From Sipunculus nudus (lineage: Eukaryota; Annelida; Sipuncula; Golfingiida; Sipunculidae), in assembly GCA_026874595.1 (NCBI GenBank), contig CM049320.1:39060714-39124713 (forward strand): 64,000 nucleotides of DNA. The letters are read 5' to 3'. Position numbers and translations under genes: made by a program. The notes under the pieces are model-generated. The model saw nothing but the letters and a program-made list of their open reading frames with translations, ran no database searches and had not been told where the DNA came from. Below, in pieces: positions 36,691-49,384 of the stretch (position 1 is its first letter; every line of letters starts with the position of its first letter).

Positions 36691-38620
36691 AAATATCTGA
36701 ATCAACAGAAGCCATGCATTTACCATTCTAACCCCATTTATTGAGAGTTTCAGAAAACACTTGTAATGAATGACCCCCAGGTTGATATAAGGGAAGAAAC
36801 CAATTCTTAAGTATTTCTTATACAGGAAAATGACAGGAATAGGGGAGTAGAACTATTATTACCGATATTAGTTTTGTCTACGGAGACTGAGAGGAGACTG
36901 ATGATAACATACAGTTGTATTACATACAATTTTTACCCCCGCAAGACACAAGATAGTAGTATTAGATGCACTTTTTACATGTGTACCGAATATATCCCAG
37001 TTGACTGCACATGACCTATGGCTCCCTAGCACACTGCTTTATCGACATGAATGATGGTATGCTTGGTAAAGTGTAGGTCTGACGTTCTGACCCATCGTGT
37101 ACCCAGAAACCCAATGGATCAACCTTTATCTTCCCGGCTATTATGTCTTGTTGCTAAACCTTTCAGACCCACTTCCTTTTCTCGATCCCTCCCCTCTGGT
37201 TCACCTGTAATGTTTGCCAGTGGCATGTTAGCAAATATTTACCTTTCTTCTCAATTGCACTATCCCCCATCTCAATTTTAGCATATCCCCATTAAGTGGC
37301 CGTCATTTAACCCACCACGCGCCACCACTGAAAGTGAACAGAGCAGAAAAAATGTTAACTCCACATATCACCATGCAATTGGCTATGCTGTTTAAATGCG
37401 CTTATTTACCTCTCATTGAAACGAGAAAGAAAGTCAAGATCAACTTGTCCATTGAGATAATCTTTCATTAAGTGCATATTTAATCCACTAATTTTTTTTC
37501 AATAATATAATAAGTTTTTTCCCCCCAACTCTCAAGCAAACACTCGTGACTTTCAGGAAGCACCTGGGCTGCACTTAGTAAACATGTATGCCCATAGGGG
37601 GCGCTAGTGGCTGTTGGGCAGTCTCTGGGGAAATTACCAGTCCTGTTGATCTACTCTTGGGGAGTCAAGTGATTAAAACTGACAGTAATGCGGGGCTCAT
37701 ATATGTGACAGTGCTCTGAAGGGCACAGCATGGCCTGCTGAGGGAAATGCTCTCCGCATAATTACATCACTGATTACTACCCCAGAAAAAAATACTGAAC
37801 ACATTTATTTAAAACATACACATGGATCTGAACAACAAGTCAGACATTAAGTGTATATTCCTAACAGGTACAGACTCAGAAAAACATGATGGCAGTAGCA
37901 ATAAACAAAATAAGTGATAATTTTAATTGAGCTGAAGAACATGTTTGTGTTTTAACATTTGACAATATCATTTCTTTGAAAATGAACCATTTCTTAACAG
38001 CTAAGCAAACTGTTTTTAAAAGAGTAAAATTATATTGATATTGAAACTCACCTTGACTTTATATTTATTGAGATAAATCCTTATTTTTATGACCAAAACA
38101 AATAATTTATCTTAATAAATGTAAGTACAGGAGAATGCCTTCTCAGCCCCAAACACTGAGTACAAGACAACAGAATTATTTGGAACAATCAATAACCAAA
38201 TGTTCCTTTTGGGGTTTTTTTAATATAGATCATTTTTACCTTATGAGAAGAAATATGACAAATTTCAGTTAATTTATGTGATATGCCTTCCTATTTACAG
38301 GATTAAATTTTTCGCGACATTCACATTTCAAGTGTTTTGTGAAGGTTCCATTTTCACTATCTTAAAATTGGTAATGTACACAGAGATCAGATCTATCCAT
38401 TAATTATTATATATATTATTTATAAGGTGCAATATATTAACAATTTGACATAGACCACAGAGAACACTGAAAGAGTGGGAATTCTTATCTAATTCATAAT
38501 CAGAAAATAACATAGAAAGATTTATTATTAGATCTTAGATTTACATGTGACAAAAATAAGTTATTATTTATAATATTGATCTCTTTGCCTTTGACTTTCA
38601 GCACTGCATGCATGGAAAAC
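36691..38620. other. No gene seen
   Basis: Short unrecognised ORFs only. 37978-38093 resembles 39165-39290 (shared 'atgaaccatttct', 'agcaaact', 'gaaactcac' words), perhaps a local duplication. A CTCF-like site is listed at 37591. Confidence 0.4.
37591..37605 (+). promoter_or_regulatory. CTCF-like motif
   Basis: Reads CCCATAGGGGGCGCT, 13 of 15 against CCASYAGRKGGCRSY, with a perfect AGGGGGCGCT core. Confidence 0.3.
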
Positions 38621-38972
38621 TAGGAGTGTAACAATTAATGCATCGAAGAATTGATACATTAAATTGCAAGCCCTCAATTAAATTGTGATCGATTATTAAC
38701 TTCAGAATTGATTCATTTAGATTATTAATCTTTGCATGTATCATCCCAAAGTCCTCTGTGAGCTCTCAAATTTGACAGAGCAATTCACAATGTCAAAGCT
38801 CTTATCGTGTAGTGCCCTAAATCTACTTTAAATATTCACAGGTGGACTACTCCGCTGGTATTGAATATAAATGTTGGTGACAAATAAAGGGAGAGCTGCA
38901 TTTTTTTATCAATTTTATATTTTCCAAACTTGAAGGTAAAAAATGGATAATTGAATCAATTGTCAGTCCCCT
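38621..38972. mobile_element. hAT-like MITE, about 350 bp
   Basis: The left end taggagtgtaacaattaatg and the inverse of the right end (aggggactgacaattgattc) form an imperfect terminal inverted repeat, with 'gaattgat' words next to both ends. The TAGGNGTG start is hAT-like. No matching target duplication was found, so the call is tentative. Confidence 0.42.
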
Positions 38973-40468
38973 CACAATTCACAGAGACCTATGGAAAATG
39001 TATACTAAATTCCACAGAAGCGTCCATTTCGTGTTCATCTGTGTAAATGGGGAATCTAATTCATGGTGTTTTATTTTTGCAAATTCCCTTTCGCAAATTT
39101 GAAATCCTCAGGAATATAAAGCCATCCAAAGGGTTAAGCATAACTAAAAGACTCTGGGTAAATGAACCATTTCTGTCTCCTGAAAGGTTTCCAAATTAGA
39201 GAAGCTTCCAGTCATTCAAGACAACAGCTGAGCAAACTATTTATTTTTAAAATAAAATTATAATATTAAAACTCACATAACCTGTTCATTTTGTGATAAA
39301 TTAATTCTAGTCATGCAAAAAAAAATAATTTTATGAAAATATTATATGGACATTTTTAGTCATATTACAAAGGATCTGTTATGCAAACAGAGAGGGTGAA
39401 ATTCTATAAGAGACAAAAGATCGCCAAATGATACAATAATTAGATACATACATGTACCTTTATTGAACATATTTCAGTTATCTTGAAATAATATATACAG
39501 CTATGTATATTTTAATGCATTTTGTATATTTTGACACTCAACCCTACTACTATGAATCTTCAGTAAAACACATCGTGATTTGTGGGGCAGAAAACGGCAC
39601 ATGGCACTTTACAAGCTTCTAGATAAGAATTGATTGTGCAGTGGTTCCTTCAGTTTATGAATCTTTCTCCTTCCCTATCCTCTCTAGTCCTCTCTAAGTA
39701 CTATAATCTAAGGATTTGGGTGGGGTTTAAAAAAGCACTATCCCACTCTAAACCCTACACAATCTTGCCACTATCTTGCCAGCAAACACTTTCCTCATAC
39801 AGGTTCTGGCCTCACAGGTTTATGTCACAATTATAGGTATTTGTTCGTGATACAAAACTTTCAATAATTAACTGAGGAGTGACGGACAAAGAGGGACAAA
39901 TACATTAGGTTTATGATCACTAAATTCCATGCTAATTTCAACAAGGAGAACAAGTTTAAAATTAAAAGACCGTCACTGCTCCTGGGCAAGCTACATTCTG
40001 TCTGGAAACCCAAAGACTGAACACAGTTTTTTTGGATACATAATTTTTAAGGTCCTAGCACTACGCATTGAAATAAAGTTCAGTTCAGAACTTAACCAGT
40101 TTTATTTGGAAATTCTCATGTAAATTACTTGAGACTGGAATTAAATGGTGAGCTGTTTAATTTCCAGTTTAACTTTAAATTCCCTAGTTAAGAGTCCACA
40201 ATGGATATTTGATAAAACTAGCTTACTTTGAAATATTCACGTGTACACTGGTTCACACTTGGATGTCCTTAAGTGAAATTTTTACTTTTGTATGAAATAA
40301 AACAGTTAATATAAAAAACCAAATTTAACTTGCAATATTTCCACAGTAAACCATGTTGTCATTATTTAAACTAAGTTCCAGTGAAAATAAATAAATTATA
40401 TATATATTTAATGATATAAACTTATTAATTTTTTATGTTTTGTATGACTTGTTATAATACCAATATGA
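38973..40468. other. No gene seen
   Basis: Unassigned AT-rich sequence. Confidence 0.4.
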
Positions 40469-40665
40469 GGCAGCCTCCATGGCTCAGATGGTGGCCTCCT
40501 GTAGTTTGCAGAGGTGGAAGAAACCAGAAAACCAAGAGAAAACCACCGACCTGGGACGGGTCAATTAAACCCATGCACTCTTATGGTAACTACTCAGCCC
40601 TGGCATCAAACCCTGATCACCACCAGAGAGAGCTGAGTGTTTTACCACTCGACTATCCAGGCCCC
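40469..40665 (-). mobile_element. tRNA-derived SINE with V-SINE-like core
   Basis: On the minus strand it starts ggggcctggatagtcgagtg (A box at 40643-40655) and has a B box, agggtttgatg, at 40604-40614. The core ggtggttttctcttggtttt, then ctggtttcttccacc (40513-40546), is of the kind found in tRNA-derived V-SINE-like families across animals. Unusually, the simple repeat lies on the 5' side, not at the tail. Confidence 0.65.
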
Positions 40666-40695
40666 TATTATATTATATTATATTATATTATATTA
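40666..40695. repeat. (TATTA)6 microsatellite
   Basis: Six perfect pentanucleotide units directly abutting the SINE head. Confidence 0.97.
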
Positions 40696-43269
40696 GGTCC
40701 TTGCTTGAACATGGACATTTATGAACTGTCTGAAGACTAAGCTTAGAAAAGATATTAAAATGATAAATAAGACCATGATTAAATTATTTGGAAAGCCTGT
40801 TCTAATAAAAGATATATCTGCAAATATTTAATATTGACAGAAAACAGATAGCCCTAACACATGAAATTTTTATTTGAACGATTTTCATTTGAAATCTGAC
40901 ATAAAATACATATACAGGATACGTTAAATATAATGTTTTGGAACTTAATAGAAGCTGTATTGGCCACAAAGAGGATTTCAATCTGCAAAGATATTTTCTG
41001 AGGTTTATCTGATGAAAATGTCTTAAATACACAGCATCTCTGATGGCAATTTTGGGACAGGCGAGTAATCTTTCTCCAACAATGACAGGTTGGTGTCTGA
41101 TCATACTGGCGTATTTAATTCACGCATCACAGAAGTATGCACGGTTCTTTGATAACTCTTTTCAGCTTTTCTACAAGGACATTGCTACGCCTAGGTGGCA
41201 TTATTTTTGTCAAGCACAAAAAAGCCTTTGTTCTTAAATGAACGTGAAACATGCAAATACATTAAAGTATGTTTGTCAGAGGTGTTAATGAAAAGGTCTG
41301 CTTGAGACGTGGGGGATCCTCTGCAGCCTCTTTCACCAACAGTGATAATTTTGGTTCTGAGCGAGTGAAACACAAAAACATCATAACTGGGTGTTCCTAA
41401 TTGGCTTGTAAAGCAACCCAAGAATGCTGCGACAGGGAGTTCTGACATCGTAAACATGGTTGTTCTCTATGTGGGGGCCTGTACATCACAAACACAAACG
41501 CTGGATCATCCCGTGTGCTTCATCACCAATTACAGCCTTATTCTAGTAATTAAACACCCCATTAAATACACAGGTAATCAGCCCTCAGTGCATGCCTTTT
41601 CTGTATCCAAGATATTAATTTGCTTAAATAAAAGGCAGCCTTGCTCTCTCGTGTCACCCTAACGATCCTTTATACCTTCCCGGCATGTCATGTGACTATA
41701 TCACTGGCGATAGATCAAACATCATCGCAATACCATAGGTAGATCAAACACTACAGTAATCATATTATTGCCCCATACTTTTACCTAAATTGTACGCAAA
41801 ATGAAAACAGGGCACCATCACCACATACTGAAATGTTGTGAAAAATTGTGTAATCTGTGAAAGGAATCACGACCAAAAAAGACATTCATGGTCCATCAAT
41901 GGAAACTAACCACAAAGTCGTGCAAAAGCTCGGCTCATATACAACAGTGTTCTTAAAATTCTTTGATGAAGAAAATTACATTTACCTAGTTAAAAATGTG
42001 CCTGGTGTTATTACATTCTTGAAAGACCAAAAAAGAAAACAAACCATAAAATATGGGTAAAAAGTTTTCATGTGAATGTAATAGTTTCTTTAATATTTAT
42101 GAAAAGTCTGGGTTTCATCAAAACATATGACTTAACTAATGAATGTTGCATGTATATCTGCTTTACAAAAGAAAATCTACACCCACACCATTGCTAGTAC
42201 TGAAAGGTCATACGGACTCAGTTTGATTAGTAGGACTTGCACGTATTATTATAATAGGCCTAAACAAAAATATGAGTATCATTAGGTTAAATTGGACAGA
42301 GACTTCATTTTTTGTTAATTTGTTTGTTTATGCTTCTGTCTGTGTTTATTTGCATGATGAAAAATCTTATACTTTCTTAATGTGTTTTAAAAAACATAAA
42401 ATTGTAAAGAGATCAAGTTGGGAATGATGCATGAAAATACACATCACAGTACATAGCCTAATTCAGTCAAAGTTCCATATTTAATATAACAATTTGTCAA
42501 TATGTGATACTAAGAGATTCTTACCAACATGTTTTTCTAGCATATCCCTGTTAACAATTTCCTTACATTTTTTAGGTTCTAATATTTTTATTTGCAAATG
42601 GCTGCTGTATCTGTAAGGCGCATTCTTAAAAGTAAATCTAAAGATATTTGGGAAAAAATTCCATATTAAATGAAAATAAATCTGACTAAGCTCAGGCCCT
42701 GTTTTATATGGTCTGTGTTTATTTTTATTATTATAAATACTGACATGCATAGACCAAATAATCAAGAAACTATTATTTAAAAAAGAATTCTTTTTATTCA
42801 TCAACAATTTTATATTTCAAAAAAAATTATAGTATTATGTAAAAAAATAATCAATCATCAAATCCATCTGTGCTGAAAAATATATATATCAATATAAAAA
42901 ATGGCCAATTATGCCATACATACCCTTATATTAGTAATAATGATACATGTTTATTACATACAATATGCCACAAGGGATTTTTGGAATTCGACACACATGA
43001 CAGTCAATCTGAAAATTGGAAATAAATTAACTTCACAGTATTTTTGAGAAGGTTGCCAGCTGAGCTTGGTATCTCAACTAGCTGTCAAGTAGCAGCTGTA
43101 GCCATTTATAAAACATATTAATCAACAATGCAACATAAAAATATTTACCAAAATGTTCACTAATAATTTCTTTTCTTTTTTAATCATGTGTTTTACCGCT
43201 GATAATATTTAAACATGAATTCATGTGAATTAGATGAATGGTTGAATAATTTTTAAAAATGTTATCCTG
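40696..43269. other. No gene seen
   Basis: Several ORFs of 60-108 codons, none with a recognisable motif. 41030-41700 is less AT-rich. No repeats paired. Confidence 0.4.
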
Positions 43270-43501
43270 CAGGGATGTGCCCATGCCGGGCGGCCCCGGG
43301 TGGGTGCGCCCGGCAGTGTTTCCTGCCGCCAAGCACTTTTTAGTATTACTAATGATTTACTCATGCAGCTGAAATATAAAAAATCACGTCTATAAAAAAT
43401 GAAAGTTTAAGTTTAAATATCCCGTGCCCCCCCCCCCCCCCCCCCATTTCACATGCACAGCCCGCCCGTCCGGCACTCAAATTATTCTGAGCACATCCCT
43501 G
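43270..43501. mobile_element. GC-ended MITE, 232 bp, with internal C19 tract
   Basis: Both ends read cagggatgtgc inward (43270-43280 and inverted at 43491-43501). GC-rich subterminal arms (gccgggcggcc and its partner gggcgggc) surround an AT-rich middle. A run of 19 C occupies 43427-43445. Flanks are atcctg and atactg, a possible imperfect short duplication. The CAGGGATGTGC end is hAT-like. Confidence 0.7.
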
Positions 43502-43591
43502 ATACTGTATACTGTAGTGTCCTGCCAAACAGCCGAAAATTGAGGATTAAAGTACTGATATCTAGAAGTCCTTTTTGCGCAATAAATTAAA

Positions 43592-43700
43592 TACAGTAGA
43601 GCCTCGTTTATCCGTACACTTGGGAGATAGGTTTTGCAAGATTCACCATGATTGTCAAAAACCAGATATTATTATTATCAGATACTGACAGACCAGAATA
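43592..43700 (+). mobile_element. Pogo/Tigger-like element end, fragment
   Basis: cagtagagcctcgtttatcc followed by 'gtacacttggg' resembles terminal repeats of Tigger/pogo-type elements (CAGTARARCCTCGNTTATCC form). The other end was not found. Confidence 0.35.
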
Positions 43701-44816
43701 AATATAGGCCCTACCATTATAGAAACATTTTTGTGATGTTTTCCAACAATTAGATCAATATATTCTGTAAAACACATTCAAATAAATGTTTGTGACAATC
43801 TCTGTGCATTTGTTTTGAATCTTATATTCTAACTTTTTGAATTAATGTTCATTGTTTGTACTTTGGAGAAACAATTACAATTTTTTTCTCAGTTTTTAAT
43901 TTCACATAAACAATTTTTTGGATATATATATATTGTTTGGATAAATGCATGAAGCTCAGATACTGCATATGCAAACACGTAACATGTAAAATGTCTGATG
44001 CAAAGCCTAGGGTGAGGTGCATGTTTTGTTTAACCATGTCCAAGAGATATACAAGACAGGTCATCATTTAAAAATCAAAATAAATTTTCTTAACAGGCCC
44101 CATACTTTATATTATTAAATGATTCAATATTATGTACTTTTGGCAATGACACAACTTTTAAATATATATTTTTTACACAAGCTAATGAACAGATTTTGAG
44201 AGCTGACTGTAAAGGAACAATCAATCTATTAACCTTTGGAGGTTGTCCGAATCACAATCATATATTTTTTATGCTTAGGTTCCTTTCCCATTGTGACCCA
44301 CGGCTACTCTTTGTCCTCAGGTTCAAGCTCCTTATTGACAGGAATTAGGGCCAGTGCTTACTCTAGCTGCCATTCATTTGATTTGGAGAACTTGTGTTAC
44401 TAAATCATGGCACTTAAAAAGTCTGATTCCATTCTGTATTGTCATAAGGATTCTGAGAGTCCATCAAGTTTATTTTAAATGCAAATTTATAATAAATGTA
44501 TCATCTAAAGTGATTATCTGCTTAACCATTACTCCATCCGCTCCACTGTAGATTGCAACTTTTAAACCCTAATCAACATTAACAATCAGGGCTGTAAAAA
44601 ATGCACAAGATAAGTATAAGTATTTTATTATATGAAGGAGACAGTATAAAAAGTTTCTAGGCTATAGGTTGCGGGAGCCATTCTTCCGACTACCGAGTGA
44701 ATAATAATGTTTTACCTGGCACATAATTTGTATGGGACAAATAATCCATTATATATTGCAATACAGTTCATATATGACTGTGATATAGTAAACAATGGTC
44801 AGGTGATACCAGTTGA
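43701..44816. other. No gene seen
   Basis: Unassigned AT-rich sequence. Confidence 0.4.
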
Positions 44817-44863
44817 TGACGTCAGTCAATACGACGTCATGCGCCATCGATCTTGTGACGTCA
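44817..44863. promoter_or_regulatory. Cluster of three CRE (bZIP) sites
   Basis: Perfect tgacgtca palindromes lie at 44817-44824 and 44856-44863, with a one-mismatch site, cgacgtca, at 44832-44839. CREB/ATF family proteins bind TGACGTCA. Three in 47 bp of AT-rich DNA is unlikely by chance, but no adjacent gene is visible. Confidence 0.4.
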
Positions 44864-45149
44864 TTATTATGTTATAATCAGCTCTTGCTACCATAGGCAT
44901 GGAAGTCCATATGTGTAGGAGCATTTTGGGGGCTCATTATAATAATAAGTTAAAAGGGCGGAGCATTTGGGCGGTGGTGGATAGGTCAATTAGGACACAA
45001 GTATAGTTATATCAAATACATGTATTATATGCTAGGGCTGTAATGCATGAGACAATTTAGTTATTGTTTTATCTACATCAATGCTTCCAGTACATTTTAA
45101 CATTCATATTATCATCGCCTGAGAAGAAACTTTTCATGATTAAAATGAA

Positions 45150-45306
45150 ATCTGTGTAACCTGTAACTGGCCAATCGTAGTCTTAATCACGGGTGGTCTT
45201 ATCAGACATGTCAGTTTTAACCAATGTGAATGCATTTGATTCATTGAAGGGTGGTCTTAATAGCCTGGTGGTTGTATTAGATAGGTGGTCTTTAAGTTCC
45301 ACTGTA
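45150..45306. mobile_element. MITE related to 2865-2965
   Basis: 'gggtggtctta' occurs three times in variant form and the end is aagttccactgt, matching the 2865-2965 element. The left boundary is uncertain. Confidence 0.42.
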
Positions 45307-45856
45307 TATGCCTTTCTGACAGTCAATGGGGACTGTTTGCAATAATCATATTGAGAATCAAATAAAATATGAGTAACTCATAACAAAACAGAATCGAATA
45401 TCTGTTAAAAATTCACTGGCCTACTAACAGTGTTATTTAAAATTTTTCAGAACTTCAGTTTACTTATATGTAACATGTAATTAGAGTACTTCTGCATCCG
45501 TGAGTACTTGGAACTTTTTTATTAATTTAATTGCTTTTATATAATATTTGCTGTGACTTAAACTTAATAAGGTTTTCCTTTCACAGTGGATTAATTAATA
45601 AAGCATGTACAACAGAGCAATATGTAATCCTCTTGTAACCACTTCATACAAAGAAATTTTTAAAATGGCTGTAACAATGTTTCATAACAATAATCAATGC
45701 ACTGCCTTTTAGCCAAATCATGCATGCAATAATCAACGAATTTCAATAACTGCATTTACATTCATTAAGCAACCCCTTGAAGGCTTTTATTTATGTTTAT
45801 TTCTATATTCATATTTGTGTAAAAACATTTGTGCATGAAACCATTTAGTTCTCTCT

Positions 45857-45871
45857 CCCCCCCCCCCCCCC
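45857..45871. repeat. C15 homopolymer
   Basis: Fifteen consecutive C residues. Confidence 0.97.
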
Positions 45872-45908
45872 AAGTGCAAACCCAACAATTTAAATTTTTT
45901 CTTTGTTT

Positions 45909-45992
45909 TCTCCTTCTTCCACCAATTTCTAATTGTCCTAGATCTCATTTTCTCCTTCTTCCACCATTTTCTAATTGTCCTAGATCTCTAAA
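45909..45992. repeat. 42-bp tandem duplication
   Basis: 'tctccttcttccacca' and 'ctaattgtcctagatctc' occur twice, 42 bp apart, nearly identical. Confidence 0.9.
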
Positions 45993-46726
45993 ATGGCTAT
46001 CTCTAACAACATACATGTACACTACCACAGAATCTGCTGCTAAAATATGATCTAGCCATAAGCCTAATTTATTCACCAAATAAATGTTAATCACCAAAAA
46101 TTATTATTTTACTGAAATAAACATTTGGTTAATTCTCAGGTAAATTGCTTAATGTTTCAAAAAATTTAAGACACTATACAAGGACCTTTAAAAGTATTTA
46201 CCTGTATACTGAAGGGTCTTACTGTTGTCATGTGCAACATGTTATACAAATTAATTTTTGGAAAGGATTAAAGTTGTCAACGTTCTAATGATATTTGCAG
46301 TATCCAGACAGTAAAGTGATAAACCTCAGTCCTGTAACCTGATTAAAGAAAAACCATTAATTAAATCAACCTAAACTGAATTCAAGAGCATTATTATCAT
46401 TATTAAAACATGACCAATGTCTGTATTATACTTTTTTATCATCAACATAAAATACATGTTATCCCAATTATATATAATATAAAATGTATATACAGCACAA
46501 TTTATGAGTCTACGGTTTTACCAGAATCACCGCGAAACATCTGATATTTAATTAATTATGAAAAGCATAATATTTACACATTAATCAGCAGCAAATGAAA
46601 ATGGTATTTTATTAAAATAATAGTAAATCTTATTTATGTTGCAATTTATAAAACCACATTTAATTTATATTACTTCTACAGCTAGGAATGAAAACTGAGC
46701 AGACATTAGTGTTTCCAAGTTTTCTT
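45993..46726. other. No gene seen
   Basis: Unassigned AT-rich sequence. Confidence 0.4.
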
Positions 46727-47242
46727 TCAGCAGACGCATCTGATCTCCATGGTAACCAAACAGCTCCCCCTTCGAGATAACCTGACAAGGTCGGCAGAGC
46801 ACCAAAAAAACGCAAACATGCCAACTTGTACATTAGTTAACATGCAGTAATTTTCACAATAAAAACAGAACCATTTTAAACACCTCTTTGAAAGACTTAA
46901 CAGCTCAGGGGAAAGATTAGGATGCAGCAGCCATTTTGTTTTTGCTTCACGATAATCGCAAACATTAAGAAACCGGTAGCCATTTTGTGTTACAGGGGGT
47001 ACTGGTATCTGCTCGCATTTCCACATTTCTAAGAGGACACTGAAACCTAACACAAATGCACAATTGCCAAACTGCCCATTTTTTTTACGAGACACCAGAC
47101 AGATGCAGGAAAACAGGAACCGGTATAGGGGGGGTTCTGCAGGTAAGGTGCCTTTTCTGTGGAGGACAATATGCTCTTTTCCTTTCTTGCCATCTAAAAA
47201 TGTTAAATTCAATATGCCAACAGTGACGCCGAATTTTTTCAC
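46727..47242 (-). other. Longest open frame in the window (171 codons), unassigned
   Basis: An ATG-initiated frame of 171 codons on the minus strand, starting MKKFGVTVGILN and ending MEIRCVC. It has scattered cysteines and no domain, signal peptide or membrane segment I recognise. The local sequence is less AT-rich than its neighbours, which lengthens chance frames. An RFX half-site-like ccatggtaac lies at 46747-46756 within its 3' part. It could be an exon, an ORF in a repeat, or chance; I cannot support a gene. Confidence 0.15.
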
Positions 47243-48565
47243 TCTATACTAAAAACTGCTTAGCCTACTGGGGTAAAAAAACTGAGAGAGAAAATATTAT
47301 GGTACTCTGTTTATATGCATAAAAGTAATTTATCAATATACCTGTTTCATATATTATTATTTTACATTATACCTAAGCAACCTTTAAACATGACTCTAAT
47401 TTCTTGTAAATTATACATGCATTTAATATAACTTTTTGCTCTGTCACCTTCTATTATACCTACTTAGTCTGTACCAACTTTTCTGTACCATATGAACATA
47501 ATTTCTTTTATCAGAAAAAAATTTTATTCCAGCAGTATCATAAAGAGATTTAAAAAACAAAGAAATTAATATTTTCTAAATGAAAGTTTAGGCCAATATA
47601 TCTACATGTGCATATCCCAAACTGGTTAAAGAACTGAAGTCCAAAACTGATTATATATACTGAAATATTATATACTTAATAATATTTAACACATATTGCC
47701 AATACCTTGAATCACTATATGTAACGAAAAACTGCTGGAAATATGTCTACAAACATAAATTTTAATACACTAAGCCAAGCCAACAGACATTAATTTATTC
47801 TGGATCTTGATTAAATTATTTATTAAAATAAAATTTTATTTAAATTCACAATCTGAAGTTAAATTTTTAAAGTTTTTCTCCCAAGCACAAGACTTTGCAT
47901 TTGAATAAGTATTAAGTTTCTTTTTTTAAAAAAATTGACTAATTTTTTAAATTTGTGAAATTTTTAATAAACAGTAAAAAAATCTGGGTATTTTTTTCTG
48001 AAATCCTAGAATCTCCTCACTAGCAGGACAGCTATTACATTCTTGGTGGTGCAGGCTGGGGGGGGGGGGGAATGGGGTAGTTTTAGAACAAAAGCTTGAC
48101 TTCCTTTATATTTATAAATATAACCTCAAGCTCAGAGAGCTCTTATAGCACACCATAAAACCTGGATACCTTTTCAAAAATCAACAGGTGCTACAGGTGT
48201 TTTAATGCTTGCTTGGAGGGTCAGTGGACATTACCAGAGGTTCACAAACCAGATATACTATAAAAACCCTTGCCATGACTTTTTGCAATATGATGAAAAT
48301 ATTGTTTAGCTGATTGACATCTGTTGTACTGGAAATTACTACGTTTAATTTAATTCTATATTTTTCAAATCATCAAGTTCAAGTCAATCCAACTTTTTCA
48401 TATTTTTTTCTGCTTTTGTTATCCCAAAGTATTCCACATCCATATGCATTTCTTTATGACATAAAAAAATATTTCATTGTTATTTGCGTGTCAGGAAAAT
48501 CTCTTGTACACATGTATTATAAGGAACTAATTTCAAGAGAAAAGTTTAACCTATTAATAACACAT
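47243..48565. other. No gene seen; G13 tract at 48058-48070
   Basis: Strongly AT-rich, with a 13-bp poly(G) run at 48058-48070 interrupting it. Confidence 0.5.
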
Positions 48566-48635
48566 TTGTGGGGGTGAGCCCAGGGGTTCAGTCATTAAAC
48601 TTTGGAGCTGTAGTGTGAACCCTGCCATACCCTGT
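48566..48635 (+). mobile_element. Decayed tRNA-like SINE head
   Basis: 'gtgagcccaggggttcagtc' resembles an A-box region and 'gtgtgaaccctgcc' at about 48612 resembles a B box, at tRNA-like spacing. It parallels the minus-strand SINE head at 49318-49384. Confidence 0.35.
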
Positions 48636-49089
48636 AAAACTTTGAAAGTTAATTGGTGAGAAACCTGAAGAACCTCAAAGAATCATTTGAACATCTTTTT
48701 AACAGGACAGGAACTAGAATGAGTTTGTCTCTGCAAAAACAGAAATATCTCAGACAACTTCAAAAGTAGTCTGACATATTGATTGCACCAGTGACTGAAT
48801 GTGTCAATAATGAAGACAAATACAACAAAGCAGAACATGATAAAAGTGTCCAATAACAGCTAAAAGTGCCTCTCAAAGGCAGTATCAACATTAACTCTTG
48901 AGTGCTGAACCTGAGTCCAAGTCTAAGTCAATGAAGTTTTTGTTTAAGCCAATCTTTTTTCCAATTTTTTTTGGTGGAAGTAACAGCCTCCATTTTTTTA
49001 ATGCTGACTATCTTATTCTTAACCTAAGTATGTACATCTGCAGAGTTTTCTTTTCGGTTTGGGACTACTTGACAGGGCAGTAGCACTCG

Positions 49090-49384
49090 CTTCTTACCAT
49101 TTTTATTTTTGTATCCTGGTGTCACCCAGGCCCAGTGTCTACCACACCTGCAGGTCCTGGGTGTGTAATCATCCCCATTGCTGGGTCATAACACCGAGGA
49201 ACCCCCCAAAGACGCACTCATATGTGGGTGATACACAGCTGTGGGGCACAACCTTCCCATTAAGCCTTCAGAGCGCTCACCCTGGATGGGGGCCCACTGT
49301 GAAAAACCTCACTGCCTTGGCTGAGATTCAAACCCACAATCTCCCTGCTTTGAGTCCTGCGCTCAACCCCTGAGCCACAGAAGC
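49090..49384 (-). mobile_element. tRNA-derived SINE
   Basis: Reading leftwards from 49384: ttctgtggctcaggggttga (A box around 49361-49377), then gggtttgaatctc (B box at 49325-49335). A GC-rich body of about 230 bp follows and ends near cctgggtgacaccaggatac. The composition contrasts sharply with the AT-rich flanks. The 104-codon plus-strand ORF here is a shadow. Confidence 0.7.

Noticed and set aside
38621-38972. Confident hAT call with target duplication
   Set aside because: The flanking octamers do not match, so only the imperfect inverted ends support it.
40469-40665. Plus-strand orientation for the SINE, with (TATTA)6 as its tail
   Set aside because: The tRNA-like A/B boxes and the gtttcttccacc core read in the right order only on the minus strand.
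49059-49373. 104-codon plus-strand open frame
   Set aside because: It is antisense to a tRNA-derived SINE, whose GC-rich body lengthens chance frames.
49318-49384. Possible tRNA gene
   Set aside because: A and B boxes are good but acceptor and anticodon arms do not pair as a cloverleaf, and a SINE body follows.
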